Assembly (NCBI GenBank): GCA_021206415.1
Contig: JAJOKG010000052.1
Coordinates: 1 to 37,356 of the forward strand
DNA from: Sulfurospirillum sp.
Lineage (GTDB): Bacteria; Campylobacterota; Campylobacteria; Campylobacterales; Sulfurospirillaceae
Length of the DNA stretch: 37,356 nt
Direction: 5' to 3'
Made by a program: the position numbers and the translations under genes. A model generated the notes under the pieces. It was not told the origin of the DNA and did no database searches. It saw nothing but the letters and a program-made list of their open reading frames with translations. Below, piece by piece: positions 10,066 to 20,305 of the stretch (its first letter is position 1; each line of letters begins with the position of its first letter).

Positions 10066-10979
10066 GCCATTTTTTGCATCGCTTTCGCACTTACATGTAA
10101 CGCTTCAAGTTCTTCTGGAAGCAGTTTATACTTTAAAATTTTACTCGCACCTTTTTTTGTTACCACCACAGGGACATTAAGCACCACATCATGCAAGCCA
10201 TATTCACCATCAAGGTAGACACCCAAAGGTAAAACCGAGTGTTCATCATTGGCAATGGCTCGAATGATGCGAAATACACTCGCCGCTGTGCTGTGGTTGG
10301 TGTTGCCTTTTTTGTAAAATATCTCAAAACCTGCGTTTAAAACACTTTGATAAATCTCTTCACGGTTGAGTCGTGGTAAGCCATTGAGCTCACAAAATGT
10401 GTCGACATCCAATCCACAAATATTGCAAATACTCCACGGAAGCGTACTTCCCTTACCGTGTTCACCCAAAATATACCCATTGATATTTTTAGGATCAATG
10501 CCTACTTTTTTACTCACAATTTTCATAAATCGAGCCGTATCGACCAGCGTGCCTGAACTAATCAAACGCTCCCTTGGATAAAGCGCTTCTTTGTAAGCAA
10601 TGTGGGTAAGAACATCCACAGGATTGGTCACCATGATAAGAATGGCATGAGGAGCATAGGTATAAAGTTTATGAATAATCTCACGAATGAGTGTGGCATT
10701 TTCATGCAACAATTCATCTCGTGTTTGACTCCCCTTCAGTTGTGCCCCTGCGGTAATGACAATTACATCGCACTGCGCACAATCCACATAATCCCCACTG
10801 TGCAAATGGGTGTTACGTGCATAGGTAAATGACTCCACATACGAAAAATCTGCCACCTCTCCCAATGCCTTTTCTTTGTTGCGATTGACTAAGACAATCT
10901 CGCTCATATTTCCCAGTGTCAAAAGGTAATTCACCAGCTCAACCCCAACACCACCCGCTCCAATAATCCCTACACGCAT
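10050..10979 (-). CDS. mdh: Lactate/malate dehydrogenase family protein
   Basis: GIIGAGGVGVELV Rossmann motif, VTNPVDVLTHIAYK, GEHGKGS catalytic motif. Confidence 0.85.
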   Translation of the reverse strand: MRVGIIGAGGVGVELVNYLLTLGNMSEIVLVNRNKEKALGEVADFSYVESFTYARNTHLHSGDYVDCAQCDVIVITAGAQLKGSQTRDELLHENATLIREIIHKLYTYAPHAILIMVTNPVDVLTHIAYKEALYPRERLISSGTLVDTARFMKIVSKKVGIDPKNINGYILGEHGKGSTLPWSICNICGLDVDTFCELNGLPRLNREEIYQSVLNAGFEIFYKKGNTNHSTAASVFRIIRAIANDEHSVLPLGVYLDGEYGLHDVVLNVPVVVTKKGASKILKYKLLPEELEALHVSAKAMQKMAQEVL

Positions 10980-11115
10980 GAACTTCCTTTAAACAAATGA
11001 CAGTATAACACGCATTAAGGTGCGTTAATGTGTTAAAAAATAAGCGTATTAAGGGTACTTCTACGCTTCGCTTGACATGTGTGAAAAGGAGTCTTGAGGA
11101 AAATAAGGAAAAAGA

Positions 11116-11143
11116 AACGCTCGAACTGGGCGATTCGAGCGTT
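11116..11143 (-). terminator. Intergenic hairpin, possible terminator of the tRNA-Asn transcript
   Basis: AACGCTCGAA-N8-TTCGAGCGTT perfect 10-bp stem; on the minus strand followed by TTTCTTTTTCC. Confidence 0.5.
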
Positions 11144-11301
11144 GGTATAAAAAAATTTTTTAGATTGTTCACAAAAAGGAGGTTTTTGTCTTACACGTAA
11201 AAGTATAGGGGATAAGCTTAAATAATAAACGAACAATTATTAAACAAATCATAAATAAACGTAAAAAATAGAAAGATTTTCAAGGGAGGATTTAAAAAGA
11301 G

Positions 11302-11376
<75 letters not shown>

Positions 11377-11540
11377 ACACCTGAATGAGGTCGAAATTAT
11401 AGTAAAAAAATATTTGATTGTCAAGAGATTTTAGAGAAAAAATTAAAAAAAGGCTTATTGCCTATTTTTCCATCACTCTATTCAAGAAAAAGTCAGTCAA
11501 AAAAAGGTACTATTATAACCTATACTAATAAGGAGTTATC

Positions 11541-12492
11541 ATGAAAAGACAACTTGCTCTATTGACACTTACAGGGGCGTTAAGCGTTCCAATGTTTGCG
11601 GCTGAGTTTATCACGATTGGAACGGGTGGTGTTACAGGAACTTATTATCCAACAGGTGGTGCCATTTGCCAGATGGTCAACAAAAACAAAAAAACCACAA
11701 ACATTCGTTGTTCTGTTGAATCAACAGGCGGTTCAGTTTACAATGTAAATACCATTAAAGCAGGTGAACTTGATTTTGGTATTTCTCAAAGTGATACAGC
11801 TTATCAAGCGTATAAAGGAGAAGGTAAATTTGAAGGTGCGGCTGCTGTTCCTGAGCTTAGAAGTGCCATTGCTATCTACCCTGAACTTTTAGCGCTCGTT
11901 GTCAGTCAAAAATCAGGTATCAAAACGATCAATGACCTTAAAGGGAAAAAAATCAACATGGATTCACCAGGTTCAGGTACACGTATGACTGCTGAAATGG
12001 TTTTTGATGCATTTGGTCTTAAAACTTCTGATTTAGCGCTTGCTAATGAACTTAAATCAAGTGAAGGTCCAACTATGCTTCAAGATAACCACATTGATGG
12101 TTACTTTTTTATGGTAGGACACCCAACTGCAAACATCAAAGATGCAGCGAATTCTGTTGATATCTCTATCGTTCCTATTGAAGGAACAGGGATTGATGCT
12201 ATGATCAAAAAAATATCCTTATTTTGCGAAAGGAACTATTTCTGGCTCATTTTACAAAGGTGTGCCTAATGATGTTCCAAGTATTGGTGTAAAAGCAGTA
12301 TTAGTTACGAGCACAAAAGTAAAAGATGAAGTTGTTTATCAAGTGGTTAAAACGATTTTAGATAACTTTGAAAAATTCAAAGAACTCCACCCTGCATATA
12401 AAACCATTGCCAAAGAGAGTCTACTTGAGGGCTTAAGCGTGCCACAACACCCAGGTGCGATTAAAGCATTTAAAGAGGCTGGACTCCTCTAA
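11541..12492 (+). CDS. TAXI-family TRAP transporter solute-binding protein, frameshifted (extra A around 12207-12213)
   Basis: Signal peptide and FITIGTGGVTGTYYPTGGAICQMVN motif; removing one A gives DAMIKKYPYFAKGTISGSFYKGVPNDVPSIGVKAVLV joining the two track ORFs. Confidence 0.9.
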
Positions 12493-12558
12493 TTTCTTTT
12501 TACATGTAAGGCTTGAGAGAGTCTTACATGAGTTTATTTATTTATAAAGGTTACGCTA

Positions 12559-14634
12559 TTGAAGACATTAACACAAAGATTAGATGACGAAAAGCTCATC
12601 AATGAATTTGAGGGACAAAGAGACTTTGAAAAAGGGAGTTGGCAATACTGGCTTATTTCAGTCATTGCTTTTTCATGGTCGCTCTACCAGCTGTACATTG
12701 TTTTAGACCCAGGAAATAGCGCCCACGTAAGGTCTATTCACCTTGCTTTTGCCATCATTCTTGCTTTTTGTATGCACTCTATGTATAAAAGTATTACATT
12801 AAAATCAAAAATTACATGGTACGATTTTTTAATTGCCTTCGTAGGTGTTACAGTAGTTCTATACCAATGGTACGCTTATAGAGACTTAGCGATGCGCTCA
12901 GGTGCGTGGACACAAACTGATGTTATCGTAGGTGTTTTAACGATGCTTACCGTCCTTGAAGCCTCTCGTAGAGTTATGGGACTTCCTTTAATGATTGTTG
13001 CTATTGTTTTTCTTGCATATGACTATTTTGGTCCATATCTTCCTGATTTGATTGCCCATAAAGGGGCAAGCCTTAACAAAATTGTCGGTCAAATGGTCTT
13101 AACAACAGAAGGTATTTTTGGTGTACCTTTGGGTGTAAGTGCTAGTTTTGTCTTTTTGTTTGTTCTTTTCGGTGCTCTGCTGGATAAAGCAGGGGCTGGT
13201 GAGTATTTTATTAAGCTAGCGTATACACTTTTGGGTCGTTTTGATGGAGGTCCCGCAAAAGCTGCGGTTGCATCTTCTGGGCTTATGGGAGTTATCTCAG
13301 GCTCCTCTATTGCCAATACCGTCACAACAGGAACATTTACGATTCCTTTGATGAAACGCCTAGGTTTTAGTGCCCACAAAGCAGCGGCTGTTGAGACAGC
13401 TTCATCGGTTAATGGTCAACTTATGCCTCCTATTATGGGTGCGGCAGCGTTTATTATGGCGGAGTTTTTAGGGCTTGATTATACAGATGTTGTCTATGCG
13501 GCATTTATTCCCGCATTTACCTGTTATTTTGCCCTCTTTTATATTGTGCATTTAGAGGCTAAAAAGCAAGGGATTAAAGGTGAGGATCAGAGTGTTTTAG
13601 GACGTGCATTTCCCCTCTTTTTAAAAGGCTTGCACTATTTTATTCCTATTTTCTTTTTGATGTACACCCTGATTATTTTAAGACAATCTGCGCAAAGTGC
13701 GGCCTTTAGTGCTATTATGTTTTTGATGATTATCATGGTCGTTCAAAAACCCTTTAAAGCATGGATGAACAAGGAAAAAATAACCTTAGCTATCTGTTTA
13801 GAGGGTTTTTCAGATATTGGTGTTGGTATGGTCAATGGTGGCAAGAATATGGTTTCTATTGCCATTGCAACCTCTGTGGCGGGCATTATTGTAGGGTCTG
13901 TCACCTTAACGGGTATTGGGCTTATTTTATCGGAAGTGATTGAGCAATTATCAGGTGGCTATATTTTAGCAATTCTCTTTATGACTGCCATTGTTTCACT
14001 TATTTTGGGTATGGGACTGCCAACCACGGCGAATTATATCGTTATGGCATCACTCACAGCACCCATTATTGTTGAATTAGCCGGCAATAGTGGCATTATT
14101 GTACCTTTAATTGCAGCTCACATGTTTGTATTCTACTTTGGTATTTTAGCCGATGACACACCACCTGTGGGTATGGCAGCCTATGCTGCCGCTGCGATTG
14201 CAAAAAGCGATCCTATTGTTACTGGAATTCAATCTTTTATTTATGACATTCGAACAGCAGTTTTACCTTTTATGTTTTTCTTTAATAATGAACTCTTGCT
14301 GATTCATAGTGTTAATCCAGAAGATCCCAATGATGTTTCAGCTTGGGTTTGGATTACGAATCCTTTGGAAATTTTAGTGATTTTTACAGGGGCTGTTTTG
14401 GGTATGTTTGCCTTTACATCTGTTACACAGAGTTTTGTTCTCATGAAAATCCACACATTTGAGAGAATTCTCTTAATTTTAGTTGTTCCGTGTATGATGC
14501 TTCCTAAAATAGTTGCAAGTTATTTAGGGCTTCCATCGCATTATTTGGTCTATGCCATTGGATTAATTCTTTATGGAGTGGTTTATATGGGGCAGCGTAT
14601 TAAGTATCAAAAAAGGCACACACTTGTAGCTTAA
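12559..14634 (+). CDS. TRAP transporter fused 4TM/12TM permease (TAXI type)
   Basis: 691 aa; SGSSIANTVTTGTFTIPLMKR and NGQLMPPIMGAAAFIMAE motifs; TTG start. Confidence 0.93.
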   Translation: MKTLTQRLDDEKLINEFEGQRDFEKGSWQYWLISVIAFSWSLYQLYIVLDPGNSAHVRSIHLAFAIILAFCMHSMYKSITLKSKITWYDFLIAFVGVTVVLYQWYAYRDLAMRSGAWTQTDVIVGVLTMLTVLEASRRVMGLPLMIVAIVFLAYDYFGPYLPDLIAHKGASLNKIVGQMVLTTEGIFGVPLGVSASFVFLFVLFGALLDKAGAGEYFIKLAYTLLGRFDGGPAKAAVASSGLMGVISGSSIANTVTTGTFTIPLMKRLGFSAHKAAAVETASSVNGQLMPPIMGAAAFIMAEFLGLDYTDVVYAAFIPAFTCYFALFYIVHLEAKKQGIKGEDQSVLGRAFPLFLKGLHYFIPIFFLMYTLIILRQSAQSAAFSAIMFLMIIMVVQKPFKAWMNKEKITLAICLEGFSDIGVGMVNGGKNMVSIAIATSVAGIIVGSVTLTGIGLILSEVIEQLSGGYILAILFMTAIVSLILGMGLPTTANYIVMASLTAPIIVELAGNSGIIVPLIAAHMFVFYFGILADDTPPVGMAAYAAAAIAKSDPIVTGIQSFIYDIRTAVLPFMFFFNNELLLIHSVNPEDPNDVSAWVWITNPLEILVIFTGAVLGMFAFTSVTQSFVLMKIHTFERILLILVVPCMMLPKIVASYLGLPSHYLVYAIGLILYGVVYMGQRIKYQKRHTLVA

Positions 14635-14636
14635 AG

Positions 14637-14662
14637 GTTAGTGGGTAATATCACCCACTAAC
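14637..14662. terminator. Bidirectional terminator hairpin
   Basis: GTTAGTGGGT-AATATC-ACCCACTAAC perfect 10-bp stem between convergent genes. Confidence 0.75.
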
Positions 14663-15569
14663 TTACTTTATAAAAATTAACTCCTGCAATACTTTTTACA
14701 TGTAAAACATTTTTATCCACTAACGCATTAAGATTTTTCAAACTCTCTTCATCAAAACAAAGCGCTATATCTTCAAAACTTTGAGGTCTTCGTTTTAATA
14801 ATGCAACAATTTCTTCCTTGCAAAAATGACGTTTCGTTGGAATATAATTTTTCTTATATGCAATAGTAACATGTAGGTTTTCAAGGAAATGGGAAAGTTC
14901 AATTAAACGCTCAATGCTTACGGCCTTAACAGCATAAGCAGGTGGACGGTCAATAGTGCCTACATCAATACGATCAGGTTTAATCTCTTGTAACACAGCA
15001 TTTAGTGCTTGAAACTCTACCTCACTATCATTCAAGCCTTCAACAACCAATATTTCAATCACAAGCTCACCACGATAATGCGCTCTAAACTCTTTCATTC
15101 CCTCTATAATATTAGCAATATTAATCCCTTTATGTGCGCGATCCAATTTTTTAAAACACTTCGGATTCACACAATCTAAAGAAAGTTTAACGATGTCTAA
15201 TTTTGAGAGAATGGACTGAATTTCAGGTTGATCAATAGTTGAGCCATTTGAGAGAATAAGCAATTTATGCTCTTTTTTTATTTTCAGAATTTCATCCACT
15301 AAATGCGCTAAATCAGGATAAAGTGTCGGTTCTCCATTGGCTGTAATCGTAATAACATCTATGTTTTCATACTTTAATAATGCCTCTTTAAGTTCATCTA
15401 TAATCTCCTCTATCAAAGGCGCTTGACTTACTTTTTGAACCGTTTTAGCCCCTTTTAACTCACAATATAAACAATCAAAATTACACTGTTTATTCTCAGG
15501 ACTCAAATCAATGCCTAAAGATTGTCCAAAACGTCTTGAAGTAATGGGACCAAAAATCAAAGAGCTCAT
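14658..15569 (-). CDS. Radical SAM protein (COG0731-like)
   Basis: GPITSRRFGQSLGIDLSPENKQCNFDCLYCE: CX3CX2C cluster motif; ANGEPTLYP. Confidence 0.85.
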   Translation of the reverse strand: MSSLIFGPITSRRFGQSLGIDLSPENKQCNFDCLYCELKGAKTVQKVSQAPLIEEIIDELKEALLKYENIDVITITANGEPTLYPDLAHLVDEILKIKKEHKLLILSNGSTIDQPEIQSILSKLDIVKLSLDCVNPKCFKKLDRAHKGINIANIIEGMKEFRAHYRGELVIEILVVEGLNDSEVEFQALNAVLQEIKPDRIDVGTIDRPPAYAVKAVSIERLIELSHFLENLHVTIAYKKNYIPTKRHFCKEEIVALLKRRPQSFEDIALCFDEESLKNLNALVDKNVLHVKSIAGVNFYKVS

Positions 15570-15595
15570 AGAAAATCCTTACATGTTAAAAGAGG

Positions 15596-15617
15596 TTTGC
15601 CCTCAAAAGAGGGCAAA
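15596..15617. terminator. Terminator-like hairpin downstream of hemE
   Basis: TTTGCCCTC-AAAA-GAGGGCAAA, 9-bp stem. Confidence 0.6.
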
Positions 15618-15620
15618 AGA

Positions 15621-16643
15621 TTAGAGTTTAGTGCGAGATTGAACTTGTTGAATAAAATACTTAGCATGTTCTACAGGAATATCAGGCAAAATACCATGAC
15701 CTAAATTGAAAACATGACGCTCATTTTTCATCACATCAACAATGTGTGAAATACCTGCATCAATCGCCTCTTTGCTGTAAAGACGGGTCGGTTCCATATT
15801 GCCCTGAAGCACATATTTATGCCCTAATTTCTCTTTAGCTAACTCAATGGGTGTTGACCAATCCACACCAAAAACATCAAATTCACCATCAATTTTATCG
15901 AGATAGCCACTGATACCTTTAGGAAATAAAATAACAGGAACATGCGGATATTTGCTTTTGAGATAAGCACTGATCTCTTTCATATACGCCCAGCTAAATT
16001 CAAAATACGCACGCTCTTCAAGTGCTGCCGCCCATGAATCAAAAATCATCACGACATTCGCACCACTTTGAATCTGACGCTCCATATAACCCTTTAACAC
16101 TTCTGTTACTTTAGCTAATAAGGCATGCATAAAACTAGGATCAGAATAAATAAGTTTCTTTACCAAAGCATATGTTTTGGTGCCTTGCCCTTCAATCATA
16201 TACGTAGCAAGCGTCCACGGTGCACCACAAAAACCAATAAGCGCTTTATCGGCTGCAAGTTTTCCACGAATAAGACGAATCGTCTCATACACATACTCCA
16301 AACCGTCAATCGCTTTTTGCACATCAAGTTTGTCTAAGTCAGCTTGATTTTTAATAGGGTGTGAAAAAATAGGACCTTCGCCTTTTAAAAACTTCAGCTC
16401 CATACCCATCTCTAAAGGAACCACTAAAATATCACTAAATAAAATAGCTGCATCAACCCCTAAAATATCCACCGGTTGAAGTGTCACTTCACACGCTTTT
16501 TGGGGGTCTTTACACAAAGAGAGAAAATCACCCGCTTGCGCTCTTACTTCCATATATTCTGGCAAATAACGTCCCGCTTGTCGCATCATCCACACTGGAG
16601 TATACGGCGTTTTTTTACCCAAACATGCATCGACAAAAATCAT
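15621..16643 (-). CDS. hemE: Uroporphyrinogen decarboxylase
   Basis: [15 protein letters not shown] and [16 protein letters not shown] motifs. Confidence 0.97.
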   Translation of the reverse strand: MIFVDACLGKKTPYTPVWMMRQAGRYLPEYMEVRAQAGDFLSLCKDPQKACEVTLQPVDILGVDAAILFSDILVVPLEMGMELKFLKGEGPIFSHPIKNQADLDKLDVQKAIDGLEYVYETIRLIRGKLAADKALIGFCGAPWTLATYMIEGQGTKTYALVKKLIYSDPSFMHALLAKVTEVLKGYMERQIQSGANVVMIFDSWAAALEERAYFEFSWAYMKEISAYLKSKYPHVPVILFPKGISGYLDKIDGEFDVFGVDWSTPIELAKEKLGHKYVLQGNMEPTRLYSKEAIDAGISHIVDVMKNERHVFNLGHGILPDIPVEHAKYFIQQVQSRTKL

Positions 16644-17153
16644 TAGTGTTTTCCACCCTTATGTAAAAAATAAAGTCCAATGGAGAGTGCCGCAATAGAG
16701 ATGGAAAAATAGAGCATCTCCAAAGCACCTTTATATTCTGTGTGCAAAATACGTTGGAAAAAACTCACAATGAGCACCATTACAATGACTTTTGCAATTT
16801 TATCTTTAAGCTCATCTAAGGAGCTTACATAGAGTATTTTATCGCCACCGCTTCCTTTGGCAACATCAATGTCTGAGACGAACAACTCATAAATACCAAA
16901 ACCAAAAATCAAAAGCACCACCGCAATCAAATATAAATCAATGGCGCCTATGATTTCAGCAACAACATCCGCATGAAAATCTTCAGGATGAACCCCTTGA
17001 AAAAAAATACTGATAGGTACTAATAAGCACGTGGTATAAATCAGCACTACCAATAACAAATAAGGCAAACGAGGACAAAATACTAAATACAACTGCTAAA
17101 AGGATGATGAGCCTACTGGACCATAACCCTTTCTCAAAAAGTTTTTCTATCAT
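16643..17153 (-). CDS. YqhA/UPF0114-type membrane protein, frameshifted (A8 run 17000-17007)
   Basis: Start [91 protein letters not shown] recovered when one base is removed; TAATG overlap with asd. Confidence 0.8.
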
Positions 17154-18181
17154 TACGCCTCTTCTAGTTTAATCCATTTTTGTGCAATTCTCACCGCATT
17201 GGTTGCAGCACCTACACGAATCTGGTCTGCCACACACCACAAATGAAGCACGTTATCACGGTTAATATCTTTACGAATTCTTCCTACATAGGTATCATTT
17301 GTATCGGTTGAAATAATGGGCATTGGGTACTCTTTTTTGGCTGGATTATCAATCACAATAACATTTTCTGCATTTTTAAGTGCCTCAACTGCTTTTTCAA
17401 CATTCACATCTTTTTCAAAATGAATCGTAATGGCTTCAGAGTGACTTCGCATAACAGGAACACGTACACATGTTGCACTAATTTCCATTTTTTTACCCAA
17501 TATTTTTTGGGTTTCATTCACCATTTTCATCTCTTCTTTAGTGTAATCATTGTCCATAAAAACATCAATATGAGGAATGACATTCAAAGCAATTTGGTGG
17601 GCAAACGTTTTTGGCTCGCATTGGTCTAATTTGAATGCAAAAAAGTCTTGCATTTGATTGACCAACTCTTCCATGCCACCTTTTCCTGCACCACTTACTG
17701 CCTGATAGGTTGCGACATCCACACGTGTAATATTAAAAAGTTCATCCAATGGCTTTAAAACTTGAACCATTTGAATGGTTGAGCAGTTTGGATTGGCGAT
17801 AATACCTTTAGTTTGCCATTGTTCAATATCACTTGGGTTGCACTCAGGAACCACTAAAGGAACATCTGCATCCATTCTGAAATGGCTGGTATTATCAATT
17901 ACAACAGCACCCGCTTCTGCAGCAAAAGGTGCGTAGTGTGCCGAAATATCACCGCCCGCACTAAAAAATGCAATTTCAACATCGTTCTCTTCAAACGCTT
18001 TTTCAGTAAGTTCAAGAACTTTATAGGTTTTACCTTTTAGTTCAACTTCCAAACCAACGCTCTTACGGCTTGCAAGCGGAACTAAATTATTGATAGGAAA
18101 ATCAACCTCTTCTAATACACGAACTAACTCTTCACCCACGGCACCCGTAGCTCCAACGATGGCTACATTGTACTTTTTCAT
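17153..18181 (-). CDS. asd: Aspartate-semialdehyde dehydrogenase
   Basis: VGATGAVGEELVRVLEE, NPNCSTIQMV catalytic Cys motif. Confidence 0.96.
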   Translation of the reverse strand: MKKYNVAIVGATGAVGEELVRVLEEVDFPINNLVPLASRKSVGLEVELKGKTYKVLELTEKAFEENDVEIAFFSAGGDISAHYAPFAAEAGAVVIDNTSHFRMDADVPLVVPECNPSDIEQWQTKGIIANPNCSTIQMVQVLKPLDELFNITRVDVATYQAVSGAGKGGMEELVNQMQDFFAFKLDQCEPKTFAHQIALNVIPHIDVFMDNDYTKEEMKMVNETQKILGKKMEISATCVRVPVMRSHSEAITIHFEKDVNVEKAVEALKNAENVIVIDNPAKKEYPMPIISTDTNDTYVGRIRKDINRDNVLHLWCVADQIRVGAATNAVRIAQKWIKLEEA

Positions 18182-18269
18182 TTCTCTTACCTTGTTTTTT
18201 ATATTAAGACTTTTTTAATAACCTAATAGCACGAATATTAAGTTATCAAAAAAAGTCTATTGTATTACT

Positions 18270-19432
18270 TTATGCACTAAACCAATGACGACTTTCCAAG
18301 AAAAGATCTTCTTTGCTAATTGCCTCACCCTCACTTAATATAACCGCCCGCTCCACTACGGAAATCAACTCTCTAATATTTCCTGGCCAGCGGTAACTCA
18401 TTAATGATTCAACAGCTTCTTCTGAAAAATAACGCTTTTGTAAGCCATATTTTTGAATGACTCGCTCCAAAATTACCTCACAAATCGGCAAAATTTCTTC
18501 TTTACGTTGCCTAAGAGGAGGAATTTCAATAGGAATCGTATTGAGCCTATAATATAAATCCTCACGAAATCGTCCCTCTTTAATACTTTTTTGGATATCA
18601 GCATTGGTTGCGGAGACAATGCGCACATCAATCGGAATCTCTTTGGTTCCACCCACACGTACCATCACACGTTCTTGAATAACCCTAAGAAGCTTGGCTT
18701 GCAACATCATAGGCATTTCACCAATTTCATCTAAAAAAAGTGTGCCCCCATTAGCAACTTCAAAATAGCCTTTTTTCTCAGTCGTGGCATCTGTAAATGC
18801 CCCTTTTTCATACCCAAAAAGCTCACTTTCCAACAAATTTTCAGGAATTGCCGCCATATTAATGGCAACAAAAGGGTTTTTAGCACGTGGAGAGTTTTTG
18901 TGAACATAATTTGCAAATAACTCTTTACCCACACCACTCTCACCTAAAAGGAGTACGCTTACATCCGTTTTGGCAGCTTTTCTTGCAATATTTAATGCTT
19001 TTTCAAGTTCTGGTGATGTTGCGATAAAATCACCTGTATCTTCTTTGGTCGTGTCTATTTTTCAAAACTCTCTTTAACTTTCGTTCGAATTTTATCATGG
19101 CGCTTAATTGCTTCTACAAGTGTCTCAATTTCAAATGGCTTCGTAAGAAAATCTTTCACACCCAAACGAACCGATTCAATGGCACGACTCAGTGTTGCAT
19201 TGCCCGTAATGACAATCACATCATACTGGCCATCAAGTTTTTTAATAAACTCGATGCCATCCATCCCTGGCATATTAATATCTGTGACAATCAAATCTAC
19301 ACTGGTATCAATTTTTTTAAGAGCATCCAAAGCACTTTTATAGGTCGATATTTTAAATTCTGCATATTCCCCTAGAGCAATTTCCAGAGATTTTCTCATA
19401 TTAATATCATCTTCTACAATGGCAACGTGCAT
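18270..19432 (-). CDS. flgR: Sigma54-dependent NtrC-family response regulator (FlgR-like), frameshifted near 19057-19061
   Basis: Receiver domain (DLIVTDINMPGMDG) and AAA+ domain (GESGVGKELFA, GYEKGAFTDA, GGTLFLDEIGEMP) join as SFEKIDTTKEDTGDFIATSPELEKALNIARKAAKTDVSVLLLGESGVGK with one added A. Gene name is inferred from Campylobacterota FlgR architecture. Confidence 0.8.
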
Positions 19433-19449
19433 ACCTAAATATTCCTAGC

Positions 19450-19853
19450 TCAAAAAAGTTTTATCCGAATGGTTTTTATGGTAGCGAATTCATCTTTAAA
19501 ATCTACTGTAAAACGGACAGGTTCAATGACAAGCTCAACTCTGTCATTGCCGTGTTTTAGGTATTGTTCTCTGCGAGAAAGGAGATGTGTTGAGAGAGGG
19601 TAAAAACACGGAAGAATTTCATCATAATGTTTTCGAAGAAACTGCTCTAAGGGAAGCTTTTGTGTATTATAAAGCGGAAGTGTGCATAACACTTTCGCTT
19701 CACCTTCATAAGGAACACTGACTGAGGCAATATTTTTTTTGCTCGTATACAACAAGAGCGTTTACAGTGACAATTTTGTAGGAAAACCAAAAAAAGTTCA
19801 CTGCAAAAAAGCCCTTGTGCAATAACGACTAATAAGCAAAAAGTTCGTGCCAC
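19450..19853 (-). CDS. Small hypothetical exported protein, two apparent +1 indels
   Basis: Removing one T near 19787-19793 and one A at 19733-19740 merges both track ORFs: MARTFCLLVVIAQGLFCSELFWFSYKIVTVNALVVYEQKNIASVSVPYEGEAKVLCTLPLYNTQK...IRIKLF. Confidence 0.65.
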
Positions 19854-20266
19854 CTACGTGCGCTCATTGTAATTTCCATACGAACACTGTACAAACCATC
19901 TTTTAATGTAGCATCTGTAATGGCAGCATCTTTCACGAGTGCATTAACAGAGGCAACAATACGTGAATCCTTCAATGCCGCATCTTTAACGGTCTCACTT
20001 GAATTAATTTTTACACCATATAATTTTTCGCCCAACTGTCGATAACCATCCGTAATGGCTGCACGTTTTGCCAAAGCAATGGCTTGAGCTGGAGAAACCG
20101 TATTTTGCGGTGCAATGCCCTCGCCATAGACAACAAACGATTTCTCATTACTAAAATCATACGCTGCAGCTTTTGGATCTTTTGCAGGCGCTTCTTTACT
20201 GGAACATCCAGAGACCAACATGACTAAACCCAAGCTTGCCAAAAGTGTTATAAACCATCTACTCAT
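19829..20266 (-). CDS. LPP20-family lipoprotein
   Basis: LGLVMLVSGCSSKE lipobox; ALAKRAAITDGYRQLGEKLYGVKINSSETVKD typical of LPP20 domain. Confidence 0.85.
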   Translation of the reverse strand: MSRWFITLLASLGLVMLVSGCSSKEAPAKDPKAAAYDFSNEKSFVVYGEGIAPQNTVSPAQAIALAKRAAITDGYRQLGEKLYGVKINSSETVKDAALKDSRIVASVNALVKDAAITDATLKDGLYSVRMEITMSARRWHELFAY

Positions 20267-20305
20267 GCATACACCTTTAAATATTTTTATTTTTTTAAGC
20301 AACTA

